Made by a program: the position numbers and the translations under genes. Below the pieces are notes generated by a model. It was not told the origin of the DNA. It worked only from the letters and a program-made list of their open reading frames with translations, and did not search any database. A DNA stretch of 12,185 nt from Elusimicrobiota bacterium (GTDB lineage: Bacteria > Elusimicrobiota > Elusimicrobia > Elusimicrobiales > Elusimicrobiaceae): NCBI GenBank assembly GCA_031258375.1, contig JAIRMX010000179.1, positions 1 through 12,185 of the forward strand, read 5' to 3'. Shown here piece after piece: positions 6,622 to 12,185 of the stretch (position 1 is the stretch's first letter; each line of letters begins with the position of its first letter).

Positions 6622-6681
6622 ACGGCCTCCATTTTTGTGTTTTGTTTTGTTTTTTTCAAACAAATCTTTTGTCAAAAATGT

Positions 6682-7935
6682 CTATTCTGCCATCGTGTCA
6701 ATATGACGTTTAAAAATAAAATTAATAGTTTTGGCAATATAGCCCTTTTCTATTAAAAAAGCGAATATCGTCGAAAAAATAATGCTAAATAATATTACGG
6801 AGTAAATAATATCCTGCAGCGTATCCGTTCCTGCTATGCCCGACTGCATCACTAAAGACGCTAAAACCGCGGTTACAAGTCCTTTAGGCGCCATAGCCGC
6901 AACGACGGCGGTATCGGCGCGATTTATTGATCTGCCTAAAGCATAATTGGCCATAGGTATTCTTACAAGAAATATTATAGTCGTAAACAATATCCCGTAA
7001 AACATTGAAGTCAGGCTGTTTATATGCATACAAATACCGATATATACGAAAAAGAAAGTGCGCAGGATAAAAACGACTTCTGCAAAAAAACTTTTTTCAA
7101 CTTCGTTGAAAGCTTTGCTCTTTGCGTTGCTTATAAAAAATTCTATGAATCTAAAACCGTGAAGCTTTCTTATTATTCTTATATTACCAGCTATTATACC
7201 AAATATAAAAGAACCTATTACGCCGTCGGCTCCCGCGGCTTCGCATGCGGAGTAAACGACTAAGACAAAAGCCAGAGTTAAAAATATGCAATTTTCAAGT
7301 TTTCTGACATTGCTCAGAACGGCCGTCCAAAAAACCGCAGCGGCAGTACCTATGATAAAAGAAATGGAAAAATTATATAAAATACCGGCTATAATCCCGC
7401 TCGGACTGAAAGAAGCGCTGCGCGCCATGTGCAGCATAGTCGTCGCGCCGGCTATTGCGAGAACGCTGCCGGCGGTAGATTCAACCAAGAGCAGCGTTTT
7501 TATATTATTGGAAATATTAAGTTTGGATATAAGCGGTATTATCACCGCAAAAGAATTCTCGGCAAGCACGCATCCTAAGATAAGACAATAAGCAAAGGGA
7601 ATGCCCAAAGCGACGCGCGCCAAAACCGCCACCGCAAACATTATCGCGGGAAACCCTATCAAAGTCATACGCGAACTTTGTATCCACGCGCCGCGTATAT
7701 GAGATATTCTTATGCCAAGCCCGCTTTCAAATAAAATCACTATAAGCAGTATTCTGGTAAAAACTTTATCCACCATACCAAAGTCCGCCGATGAAACTAT
7801 TTTTAAAATCGGGCCTATTATTATGCCGAGCAGCATTAACGGCAAAACTTCAGGCACGCGGGTTTTAACAAATAACGCCGAAAATAAATGCGCTAAAAAT
7901 ATAAGAAGCGCTAAAGAAAGTATAACTCCTTCCAT
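6682..7935 (-). CDS. Cation/proton antiporter of the NhaP/CPA type, divergent ion site
   Basis: This 417-residue, very hydrophobic protein has about 12 predicted membrane segments. ILFESGLGI (67-75) matches the LFE-GL signature of CPA-family exchangers, and the following segments (LGCVLAENSFAVIIPLISKL, then LLLVESTAGSVLAI) correspond to the usual T-D-P and ES-x-x-N-D regions. ILRTFFFVYIGI (290-301) and MAPKGLVTAVLAS (348-360) match later conserved helices. The normal Thr-Asp and Asn-Asp pairs are replaced by Glu126-Asn127 and Gly156-Ser157, so the ion or stoichiometry may differ, or transport may be lost. The exchanger role is inferred from the fold. There is no cytosolic TrkA-N domain. The ATG at 7935 has no upstream SD sequence; a TATTAT at 7944-7949 (minus strand) would make the mRNA almost leaderless. 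It may be cotranscribed with glnA. Confidence 0.8.
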   Translation of the reverse strand: MEGVILSLALLIFLAHLFSALFVKTRVPEVLPLMLLGIIIGPILKIVSSADFGMVDKVFTRILLIVILFESGLGIRISHIRGAWIQSSRMTLIGFPAIMFAVAVLARVALGIPFAYCLILGCVLAENSFAVIIPLISKLNISNNIKTLLLVESTAGSVLAIAGATTMLHMARSASFSPSGIIAGILYNFSISFIIGTAAAVFWTAVLSNVRKLENCIFLTLAFVLVVYSACEAAGADGVIGSFIFGIIAGNIRIIRKLHGFRFIEFFISNAKSKAFNEVEKSFFAEVVFILRTFFFVYIGICMHINSLTSMFYGILFTTIIFLVRIPMANYALGRSINRADTAVVAAMAPKGLVTAVLASLVMQSGIAGTDTLQDIIYSVILFSIIFSTIFAFLIEKGYIAKTINFIFKRHIDTMAE

Positions 7936-8035
7936 ATATTCATATAATAGAATTTTTTAAAGCAGTTATGTTAATAATATCGCTGTTTCATATATTATTA
8001 TTGTAATGAGAGAAATTATATATTAAGATATAAAT
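7936..8035. promoter_or_regulatory. AT-rich divergent promoter region with a 9-bp inverted repeat
   Basis: This 100-bp gap separates the antiporter and the kinase, which are transcribed away from each other. It contains a perfect inverted repeat, TAATAATAT (7972-7980) and ATATTATTA (7992-8000), 11 bases apart and roughly central, which could be an operator. -10-like boxes lie close to each start (TATTAT 7944-7949 minus; TATATT 8019-8024 plus), with no clear -35 and no SD for either gene. In such AT-rich DNA the repeat could be chance. Confidence 0.45.
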
Positions 8036-9475
8036 ATGAGAAGATATTTGCTTGCAGTATTATATTTTTCGACGGCTTCTTTTTGTCTTGCGCAGCAGCC
8101 CCATCCTGTTATTATAGACGGCGCGTACGATAAAGGCTCTTCTATGCGTCAGCCTTACGAGAATATTGCCGCTAACGAAGAACTAAAGCAAACTTTGGCG
8201 CAGATATCCGACGCTTTTTATAACAAGGATTTCAAATCCGTAATAGACATGGCGCAAAGTTTGTTAAATAAAGGCCTAAACACTTCGAGCGTGTACACCG
8301 CCATGGCGATGGCCTATGAAAAGCAAAATAATTTTGACGACGCTCTTTATTACGCAAGCCAGGCGATAGCAAAACAACCTTCAAACGTAGAGGCTTACAC
8401 GACAAGAGCTTACTCCTATTACAAAAAAGGCGATATGTTGCGCGCGCAGGAAGATATTGAAATCGCTTTAAAATTAAATCCGAAGTCAAGGCGCGCAGAG
8501 GACGTGCGCGCCGAAATTATGACGGACAGCCTTGTTCCTAAAAAACCCAAACGAAATAAAGGAAGCAGCATTCCGTCGTGGTTTTTCGTTTATATCGGAT
8601 GCGTGGTTTTAGTAATGATTGTTTTGATGACCTTGCGCTATCGCAAACTTATGCGCGGAGCTATCGACGAACGCGGACGCCAGCTTAAAGAAATCAATAT
8701 AAAAGATCAATATGATTTTATACGTCAAATAGGCGAAGGCGGCATGGGCAAAGTATACGAGGCTTACGATAACGCTCTCAAACGCAAAGTGGCGGTTAAA
8801 CGTATCAGGCCAGAATTGTTGAAAAATTCCTACGTGCGCGAACAATTTTTGATAGAGGCGCGAACGGTCGCGATGCTGCACCATCCCTGCATAGTCGAAA
8901 TTTATACCGTGCTGGAGACGGTTAACAGCTTATATTTGGTCTTTGAATATGTCGAAGGCCAGACGCTCGAAACAAGGCTTGATATAGACGGATATTTGGA
9001 GTTGAATCAGGTTAGAGACATTTTCGGCTATGTATGCAAAGGTTTAATTTACGCCCATCACAACAATATTGTGCACTGCGATTTAAAACCGGGAAATATT
9101 ATGATATCCGACAGCGGCACGGCAAAAATCATGGATTTTGGAGTGGCAAGAAAAGCCGTCGGCGGAGATAAAAGCGACTTGCGCACGGTGGCCGGAACGC
9201 CCGCGTACATGTCGCCCGAACAGCAAAAAGGGTTTACAAGCAAGCAATCCGACATATATTCTCTTGCCGTATGTTTATATGAATCTCTCGTGGGAAGCAT
9301 TCCGTGGACCGTAAGCGGCTTTGACGTAGTTTCCAAAAAAATAATTCCGCCTTCGGCCATGTCGAAATCCGTTCCGAAAATTATTGATCAGCTCATAATT
9401 ATGTCTTTAAACGAAGACCCCGCTAAAAGAATACAAACGGTGGAAGAATTTTGGGATATACTTAAAACCGCTTAA
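8036..9475 (+). CDS. Membrane Ser/Thr protein kinase with extracytoplasmic TPR domain
   Basis: This is a Hanks-type kinase of 479 residues. Residues 1-20 (MRRYLLAVLYFSTASFCLAQ) are a signal sequence. Residues about 52-151 form three TPR units, the last two canonical (AMAYEKQNNFDDALYYASQA; RAYSYYKKGDMLRAQEDIEI). Residues 181-200 span the membrane, followed by a basic stretch. The kinase domain (about 226-479) has GEGGMGKVY (233-241), VAVK with Lys255, alpha-C Glu274, HCDLKPGN (347-354), DFG (367-369), SPE (393-395) and SDIYS (405-409). All catalytic residues are present, so it should be active, but Cys348 replaces the HRD Arg, as in non-RD kinases. TPRs should lie outside the cytoplasm and the kinase inside, the reverse order of PknB-type proteins. 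The start is set by the signal sequence, as no SD is visible. The corA-like gene follows closely. Confidence 0.9.
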   Translation: MRRYLLAVLYFSTASFCLAQQPHPVIIDGAYDKGSSMRQPYENIAANEELKQTLAQISDAFYNKDFKSVIDMAQSLLNKGLNTSSVYTAMAMAYEKQNNFDDALYYASQAIAKQPSNVEAYTTRAYSYYKKGDMLRAQEDIEIALKLNPKSRRAEDVRAEIMTDSLVPKKPKRNKGSSIPSWFFVYIGCVVLVMIVLMTLRYRKLMRGAIDERGRQLKEINIKDQYDFIRQIGEGGMGKVYEAYDNALKRKVAVKRIRPELLKNSYVREQFLIEARTVAMLHHPCIVEIYTVLETVNSLYLVFEYVEGQTLETRLDIDGYLELNQVRDIFGYVCKGLIYAHHNNIVHCDLKPGNIMISDSGTAKIMDFGVARKAVGGDKSDLRTVAGTPAYMSPEQQKGFTSKQSDIYSLAVCLYESLVGSIPWTVSGFDVVSKKIIPPSAMSKSVPKIIDQLIIMSLNEDPAKRIQTVEEFWDILKTA

Positions 9476-9478
9476 AAA

Positions 9479-9487
9479 TGGTAAAAT
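9479..9487 (+). promoter_or_regulatory. Extended -10-like box upstream of the CorA gene
   Basis: TGGTAAAAT directly follows the kinase stop, lies within a 12-bp palindrome (9481-9492), and would start a transcript near 9494, giving a leader of about 30 bases. No -35 is recognisable. The same TGnTAAAAT word recurs at other gene-start regions in this window. Confidence 0.4.
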
Positions 9488-9525
9488 TTTACAAATAAAA
9501 CAATTATCCAAATAAGGTGCGCGCC

Positions 9526-10449
9526 GTGCAGAAAACATATGCCATAGAAAACGGAAAAATAACGGAAAATCGGAATATTTCCGCCGAAGAATGCGACGTT
9601 CTTTTGTTTGTCGACCCTGCCGCAAGCGAGCAGCGTTATTTGGTGGATAAATTAAACATAGACGAACATACTCTTGCTTCCGCCTTGGATCCGGAAGAGC
9701 TTCCGCGTTTGGAGCTTGAGCCCGATCACACCGCTTTAATTTTAAACAGGCCGCGCAATTATTCGGGCAAGGACCAGCTGGTTTTTAAAGTGGCTTCAAT
9801 GGGATTGTTTCTTTTTAAAGATAAGCTCGTAATAGTAATACCCGAAGATATTCCCCTTTTTATCGGCAAGCGTTTTAACTCCGTAATTTCTCTGCACGAT
9901 ATATTTTTGAAAATAATTTATAACGCCATAGCCCATTATCTTGAACATCTGCGCGTGATAAATATGATATCCGAAGAGATCGAAGACAAAATGACGGAAT
10001 CGGTCGATAATAAATATCTTTTAAATCTTTTCAGTCTTGAAAAAAGCCTTGTTTATTACGTGCGGGCAATTACGGCAAACGGTTTTGTTTTTGAGAAGCT
10101 GCGCAACTTTTCCGCGCGCATAGGTTTTGACGAGACGTCGCGCGAAGTGCTTGACGATATTATAGTGGAAAACACTCAGTCCCAAAAACAGGCCGACATA
10201 TATTCCAATATTCTTGCCGGCTTAATGGACGCAAGGGCCTCGATTATAAATAACAATTTAAACTTGCTTATGAAACGCCTTAACGCCATAACCATATGGA
10301 TTATGGTGCCTACTTTTATAGTAAGCGCGTTTTCAATGAACGTCGCCATACCTATGCAGTATCATCCTAACGCTTTTTGGATGGTCATAGGTTTTGCGGT
10401 GCTTTCGGTTTGGATAACCATCATATATTGGAAACACCGCCAGTGGTAA
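9526..10449 (+). CDS. corA: CorA-family divalent metal (magnesium) transporter, SMN variant
   Basis: CorA proteins are pentameric inner-membrane channels for Mg2+ and related ions. The 307-residue product has the CorA layout: a cytosolic alpha/beta domain (DPEELPRLELEPDHTAL, 55-71), long helices (about 125-250), and two C-terminal membrane segments (about 252-272 and 283-301) joined by a short external loop. The family's GMN signature at the end of the first membrane segment reads SMN here (270-272), followed by VAIPMQYHPNAFW, which resembles the loop of the CorA branch with short V-x-LP loops. GTG at 9526 is preferred because AAGG lies 8 bases upstream; GTG at 9517 would add three residues. 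It lies 50 bp after the kinase gene and may be cotranscribed with it, or use the TGGTAAAAT box. The transported metal is not certain given the Gly-to-Ser change. Confidence 0.88.
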   Translation: MQKTYAIENGKITENRNISAEECDVLLFVDPAASEQRYLVDKLNIDEHTLASALDPEELPRLELEPDHTALILNRPRNYSGKDQLVFKVASMGLFLFKDKLVIVIPEDIPLFIGKRFNSVISLHDIFLKIIYNAIAHYLEHLRVINMISEEIEDKMTESVDNKYLLNLFSLEKSLVYYVRAITANGFVFEKLRNFSARIGFDETSREVLDDIIVENTQSQKQADIYSNILAGLMDARASIINNNLNLLMKRLNAITIWIMVPTFIVSAFSMNVAIPMQYHPNAFWMVIGFAVLSVWITIIYWKHRQW

Positions 10450-10463
10450 CTTGGAAGAAATAT

Positions 10464-10559
10464 TTACTTCCTTCGGATACTTGTAACAAGCCTAAACTTT
10501 ATAAAGCATTCAATTATTTCACTTATTTTATACCTGCTTATTTTGTTTTTTTTCCTCAT
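10464..10559 (-). CDS. Small ORF, possible remnant of an IS1595-type transposase N-terminus
   Basis: The minus-strand ATG at 10559 has a clear AAGGAG 8 bases upstream (10568-10573) and opens a 31-codon basic peptide, MRKKNK followed by ISRYKISEIIECFI. From memory this matches the N-terminal region of IS1595/IS1016-type transposases (R-x-K-x-x-RYK-x-x-x-x-I-E-x-F); the similarity stops after about 20 residues, where the catalytic body should follow. The same frame is open upstream to an ATG at 10640 (58 codons). Two TGGTAAAAT boxes lie upstream at 10603-10611 and 10661-10669. Frequent ATA and AGG codons differ from the neighbours. It converges on the corA 3' end. It could be a decayed insertion sequence or a real small gene. 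Confidence 0.35.
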   Translation of the reverse strand: MRKKNKISRYKISEIIECFIKFRLVTSIRRK

Positions 10560-10596
10560 AAACTCAGCTCCTTTTTTCTTCCTATCTGGTTCGGCG

Positions 10597-10688
10597 ATTT
10601 TTATTTTACCATTCATTACGATATTCGTTTGTTTTAGCATTTAGTGGTACTACTATTTTTATTTTACCAAATTTTACAGAAATTGCAA
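10597..10688 (-). promoter_or_regulatory. Tandem TGGTAAAAT promoter-like boxes on a 15-bp direct repeat
   Basis: ATTTTTATTTTACCA occurs at 10597-10611 and 10655-10669. On the minus strand each copy holds TGGTAAAAT, an extended -10 form. The upstream copy has TTGCAA (10683-10688) 16 bases before its TAAAAT. Both face the small ORF at 10464-10559. Between them lies a near-palindrome centred on GTAC (10642-10655). Confidence 0.4.
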
Positions 10689-10713
10689 TATGCGAAGCGA
10701 ATAAATAATATGA

Positions 10714-10747
10714 AAATCCGCTGCGCGGAAAAAAGCGCAGCGGATTT
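10714..10747. terminator. Terminator hairpin after rplT, possibly bidirectional
   Basis: A perfect 13-bp stem, AAATCCGCTGCGC (10714-10726) and its complement (10735-10747), surrounds an 8-base loop and lies 21 bases past the rplT stop. On the minus strand it is followed by a T-rich but interrupted tail; on the plus strand ATATCATTTTTTAC follows, so it could also stop rightward transcripts from corA. Confidence 0.75.
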
Positions 10748-10768
10748 ATATCATTTTTTACAGAGAAA

Positions 10769-11122
10769 TTACTTTACGGCCGTCTTTGCGATATCAACCA
10801 GCTGTTTAAAGGACACGGGGTCTTTTATTGCCATTTCGCTGAGCATTTTTCTGTTAAGCGTAATATTGGCTTTTGTAAGCCCGCTGATAAAGGTGGAATA
10901 GGTTAAACCCTCTTCCCTGACTGCGGCGTTAATTCTGGTTATCCACAAAGAGCGATAGTTGCCTTTTTTATCTTTTCTGTCGGTATATGCATGGACTAAA
11001 GATTTATCAACCTGCTGAGTGGCCATTCTTAAGCGGCGGGATTTATCCCCGTAATAACCGCTCGCCCTTTTGAGGACTTTTTTCTTTCTTGAATGTCTTG
11101 CGACGCTAAATTTTATTCTCAT
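10769..11122 (-). CDS. rplT: 50S ribosomal protein L20
   Basis: L20 binds 23S rRNA early in large-subunit assembly and in several bacteria also represses its own operon. The 117-residue length is typical. The sequence shows the family's basic N-terminus (VARHSRKKKVLKRASGYYG), the central YRSLWITRINAAVREEGLTYS, and the C-terminal DRKMLSEMA-like segment (NRKMLSEMAIKDPVSFKQLV). AAGGTG lies 7 bases upstream of the ATG. It is the last gene of infC-rpmI-rplT, 19 bp after rpmI, and is followed by a hairpin terminator. Confidence 0.98.
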   Translation of the reverse strand: MRIKFSVARHSRKKKVLKRASGYYGDKSRRLRMATQQVDKSLVHAYTDRKDKKGNYRSLWITRINAAVREEGLTYSTFISGLTKANITLNRKMLSEMAIKDPVSFKQLVDIAKTAVK

Positions 11123-11141
11123 TTTATTTCACCTTACTGCT

Positions 11142-11345
11142 TTATTTCATAGGAAGATAGCCTTTAAGGCGCTTTCCTTCAGGCGAATTGACTTCAATTA
11201 TGCCCGCTTGTCTTCTTTCTCTTTTAATATTCGCTTTTTCAGGAGCGAGCAAGTGCCTCCTGCCGGCTTTTCTGTTTTTATATTTGCCGGATGCGGTAAC
11301 GCGAAATCTCTTTTTCGCGCCGCTGTGATTTTTTAACTTTGGCAT
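11142..11345 (-). CDS. rpmI: 50S ribosomal protein L35
   Basis: A 67-residue, strongly basic protein beginning MPKLKNHSGAKKRFRVTASG, the usual L35 start (MPK-K-T-H-x-x-A-x-KRF-x-x-T-x-x-G), with KNRKAGRRHLL in the middle and YLPMK at the end. It belongs to the large ribosomal subunit. AAGGA lies about 9 bases upstream. The gene starts 18 bp after infC and precedes rplT by 19 bp in the conserved order. Confidence 0.98.
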   Translation of the reverse strand: MPKLKNHSGAKKRFRVTASGKYKNRKAGRRHLLAPEKANIKRERRQAGIIEVNSPEGKRLKGYLPMK

Positions 11346-11363
11346 TTTGCATTATCCTTGTAT

Positions 11364-11897
11364 TTAAGCTTTGGGAATAAACATTATCGTAATTCTGTTT
11401 CCCTGCGTTTGTATGTTGCCGTCGATATCGCCCACATCTGCTAATTTCTTTTTCATATCGTTAAGCATTGCAAATCCGATATCTCTATGCTGGTTCTCGC
11501 GCCCGTAGAACATTACGGACACGCGCACCATGTCTTTCTTTTTAAGAAATCCTTCAATTTGCTTAACCTTGACTTCCAAATCGTGGGACGCTATTCTGGA
11601 TTTAAGCCTTATTTCTTTTAAAGCTACGGTTTTTTGTTTCTTCTTAGCGTCTTTATTTTTCTTTCCCTGTTCGTAAAGATATTTGGAGTAATCTAATATC
11701 TTAGCTACAGGAGGCTGTGCGGTTGGCGAAATTTCCACCAGGTCAAGCTCTTGTTCTCGCGCTTTTTGCAGGGCAAAGCGTGTGTCTACTATGCCCACCA
11801 TGCTCCCGTCGCTGTCAATCAATCTGACTTCGGGAACGCGGATTTGTTCGTTCTTTCTCAAAAAATTTTTACTGCTTTTATTTGTTTGTATTCTCAT
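11364..11897 (-). CDS. infC: Translation initiation factor IF-3
   Basis: IF-3 binds the 30S subunit, keeps it apart from the 50S, and checks the start codon and initiator tRNA. With ATG 11897 it has 177 residues: NEQIRVPEVRLID opens the N-terminal domain, a Lys-rich linker follows (EQGKKNKDAKKKQK), then the C-terminal domain with LKEIRLKSRIASHDLEVK and VSVMFYGREN. An in-frame ATG at 11939 would add 14 residues (MSLSGLLFCSIKRL), but it sits at the expected transcription start of the promoter at 11944-11972, so I prefer 11897, with a weak AAAGAG four bases upstream and a roughly 40-base leader with a small CCC-TTTC-GGG hairpin. No AUU-type start is evident at 11897, unlike E. coli infC. It is the first gene of the operon. 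Confidence 0.96.
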   Translation of the reverse strand: MRIQTNKSSKNFLRKNEQIRVPEVRLIDSDGSMVGIVDTRFALQKAREQELDLVEISPTAQPPVAKILDYSKYLYEQGKKNKDAKKKQKTVALKEIRLKSRIASHDLEVKVKQIEGFLKKKDMVRVSVMFYGRENQHRDIGFAMLNDMKKKLADVGDIDGNIQTQGNRITIMFIPKA

Positions 11898-11943
11898 CAA
11901 TCTCTTTATGCTGCAAAATAATAGCCCCGAAAGGGACATATAT

Positions 11944-11972
11944 ATTATAGCATAAAAATAATCTCAGCTTAA
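11944..11972 (-). promoter_or_regulatory. Promoter of the infC-rpmI-rplT operon
   Basis: On the minus strand a perfect extended -10, TGCTATAAT (11944-11952), is preceded after 17 bases by TTAAGC (11967-11972), a partial -35. Transcription should start near 11937-11939. Confidence 0.7.
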
Positions 11973-12146
11973 TAGCATTTTGCTCTTATTTATGAAATAT
12001 GCGTTTGGCCGGGATTTTCGGGGTTTATGGTACGGCGGTTTTTTTAACGCCGGAACGCTAAAGAAGAAATCGATTATTTTTGTCCAAAAAATATATAAAG
12101 CTCTCAAAAGAAGCCCTGCGGTTATAATAATTAAACACTTAGACAT
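11964..12146 (-). CDS. Possible small membrane protein, unknown function
   Basis: A 60-residue frame starts at ATG 12146. The N-terminal half is hydrophobic (CLIIITAGLLLRALYIFW, about 4-21) and would form one membrane segment; the C-terminal half is Pro- and Lys-rich (ALKKPPYHKPRKSRP). AAGGAAG lies upstream at a rather long distance of about 12 bases. Its 3' end overlaps the infC -35 region, and the frame ends before the infC -10. I recognise no family. Codon use is not obviously abnormal, but the frame is short enough to be chance. Confidence 0.35.
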   Translation of the reverse strand: MSKCLIIITAGLLLRALYIFWTKIIDFFFSVPALKKPPYHKPRKSRPNAYFINKSKMLLS

Positions 12147-12171
12147 AAGGCATTAAAACTTCCTTTTTATA

Positions 12172-12180
12172 TGATAAAAT
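12172..12180 (+). promoter_or_regulatory. Extended -10-like box facing right, out of the window
   Basis: TGATAAAAT on the plus strand, five bases from the window end, has the same TGnTAAAAT form as the boxes at 9479 and 10603. It may begin a gene lying beyond the right edge. No clear -35 is visible. Confidence 0.3.
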
Positions 12181-12185
12181 TATTA

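Noticed and set aside
6622..6675. An 18-residue N-terminal extension of glutamine synthetase from TTG 6675
   Set aside because: The GGAGG ribosome binding site for ATG 6621 lies inside it, and the extension has no counterpart in the GSI family.
10453..10471. A GGAAG/CTTCC hairpin just after corA considered as its terminator
   Set aside because: The stem is only 5 bp with an AT-rich interior and no T-run follows on the plus strand. It may simply be sequence at the end of the small leftward frame.

Overview
The window looks like a chromosomal segment of a moderately low-GC, diderm (Gram-negative-type) bacterium. It carries a type V autotransporter with a C-terminal outer-membrane barrel ending in Phe, a type I glutamine synthetase of the non-adenylylated (alpha-like) kind, a Hanks-type Ser/Thr kinase, a CorA-type metal channel and the infC-rpmI-rplT translation operon. 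From gene style (large beta-helix autotransporters, TPR-linked kinases) my best guess is Elusimicrobiota, near Endomicrobium. That is inference from memory, not proof.

Layout. Positions 1-295 hold the possible start of a leftward gene at the edge and a cluster of palindromic repeats. Positions 296-4288 (minus) are one 1330-residue autotransporter with Asp-rich repeats near its N-terminus, a long passenger with a recurring Asn-x-Val-Asn/Asp motif, and a translocator barrel. Positions 4289-5271 are gene-poor but busy: two more palindromic repeat clusters, a 15-base G/C homopolymer, a strong-looking leftward promoter (5097-5124) that follows no gene, a leftward terminator (4605-4643), a 49-codon open frame running through the homopolymer, and the glutamine synthetase terminator (5168-5234). 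Positions 5272-7935 (minus) are a cation/proton antiporter followed by glnA, possibly one operon. A 100-bp AT-rich divergent promoter region follows. Positions 8036-10449 (plus) are the TPR-kinase and a CorA-family transporter. Positions 10450-10768 lie between convergent units and contain a small leftward open frame with a good ribosome binding site, which resembles the N-terminus of IS1595-type transposases, plus the rplT terminator. Positions 10769-11897 (minus) are rplT, rpmI and infC, transcribed in the order infC-rpmI-rplT from a promoter at 11944-11972. A possible small membrane protein and an outward-facing promoter close the window.

The most interesting material is the repeat system. 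Five composite elements of about 65-92 bp each have the form GTCA-hairpin-spacer-hairpin-TGAC, like inverted REP pairs (BIMEs). Their stems covary between copies. Three carry an extra 27-bp palindrome, in one case with a compensatory base-pair change. Related 42-bp segments lie in inverted orientation on both sides of the autotransporter. Other points are the inside-out topology of the TPR-kinase (sensor outside, kinase inside, HCD in place of HRD), an antiporter lacking the usual Asn-Asp ion-site pair, a CorA protein with SMN in place of GMN, and an apparent transcription unit in the repeat-rich gap containing the G15 tract.
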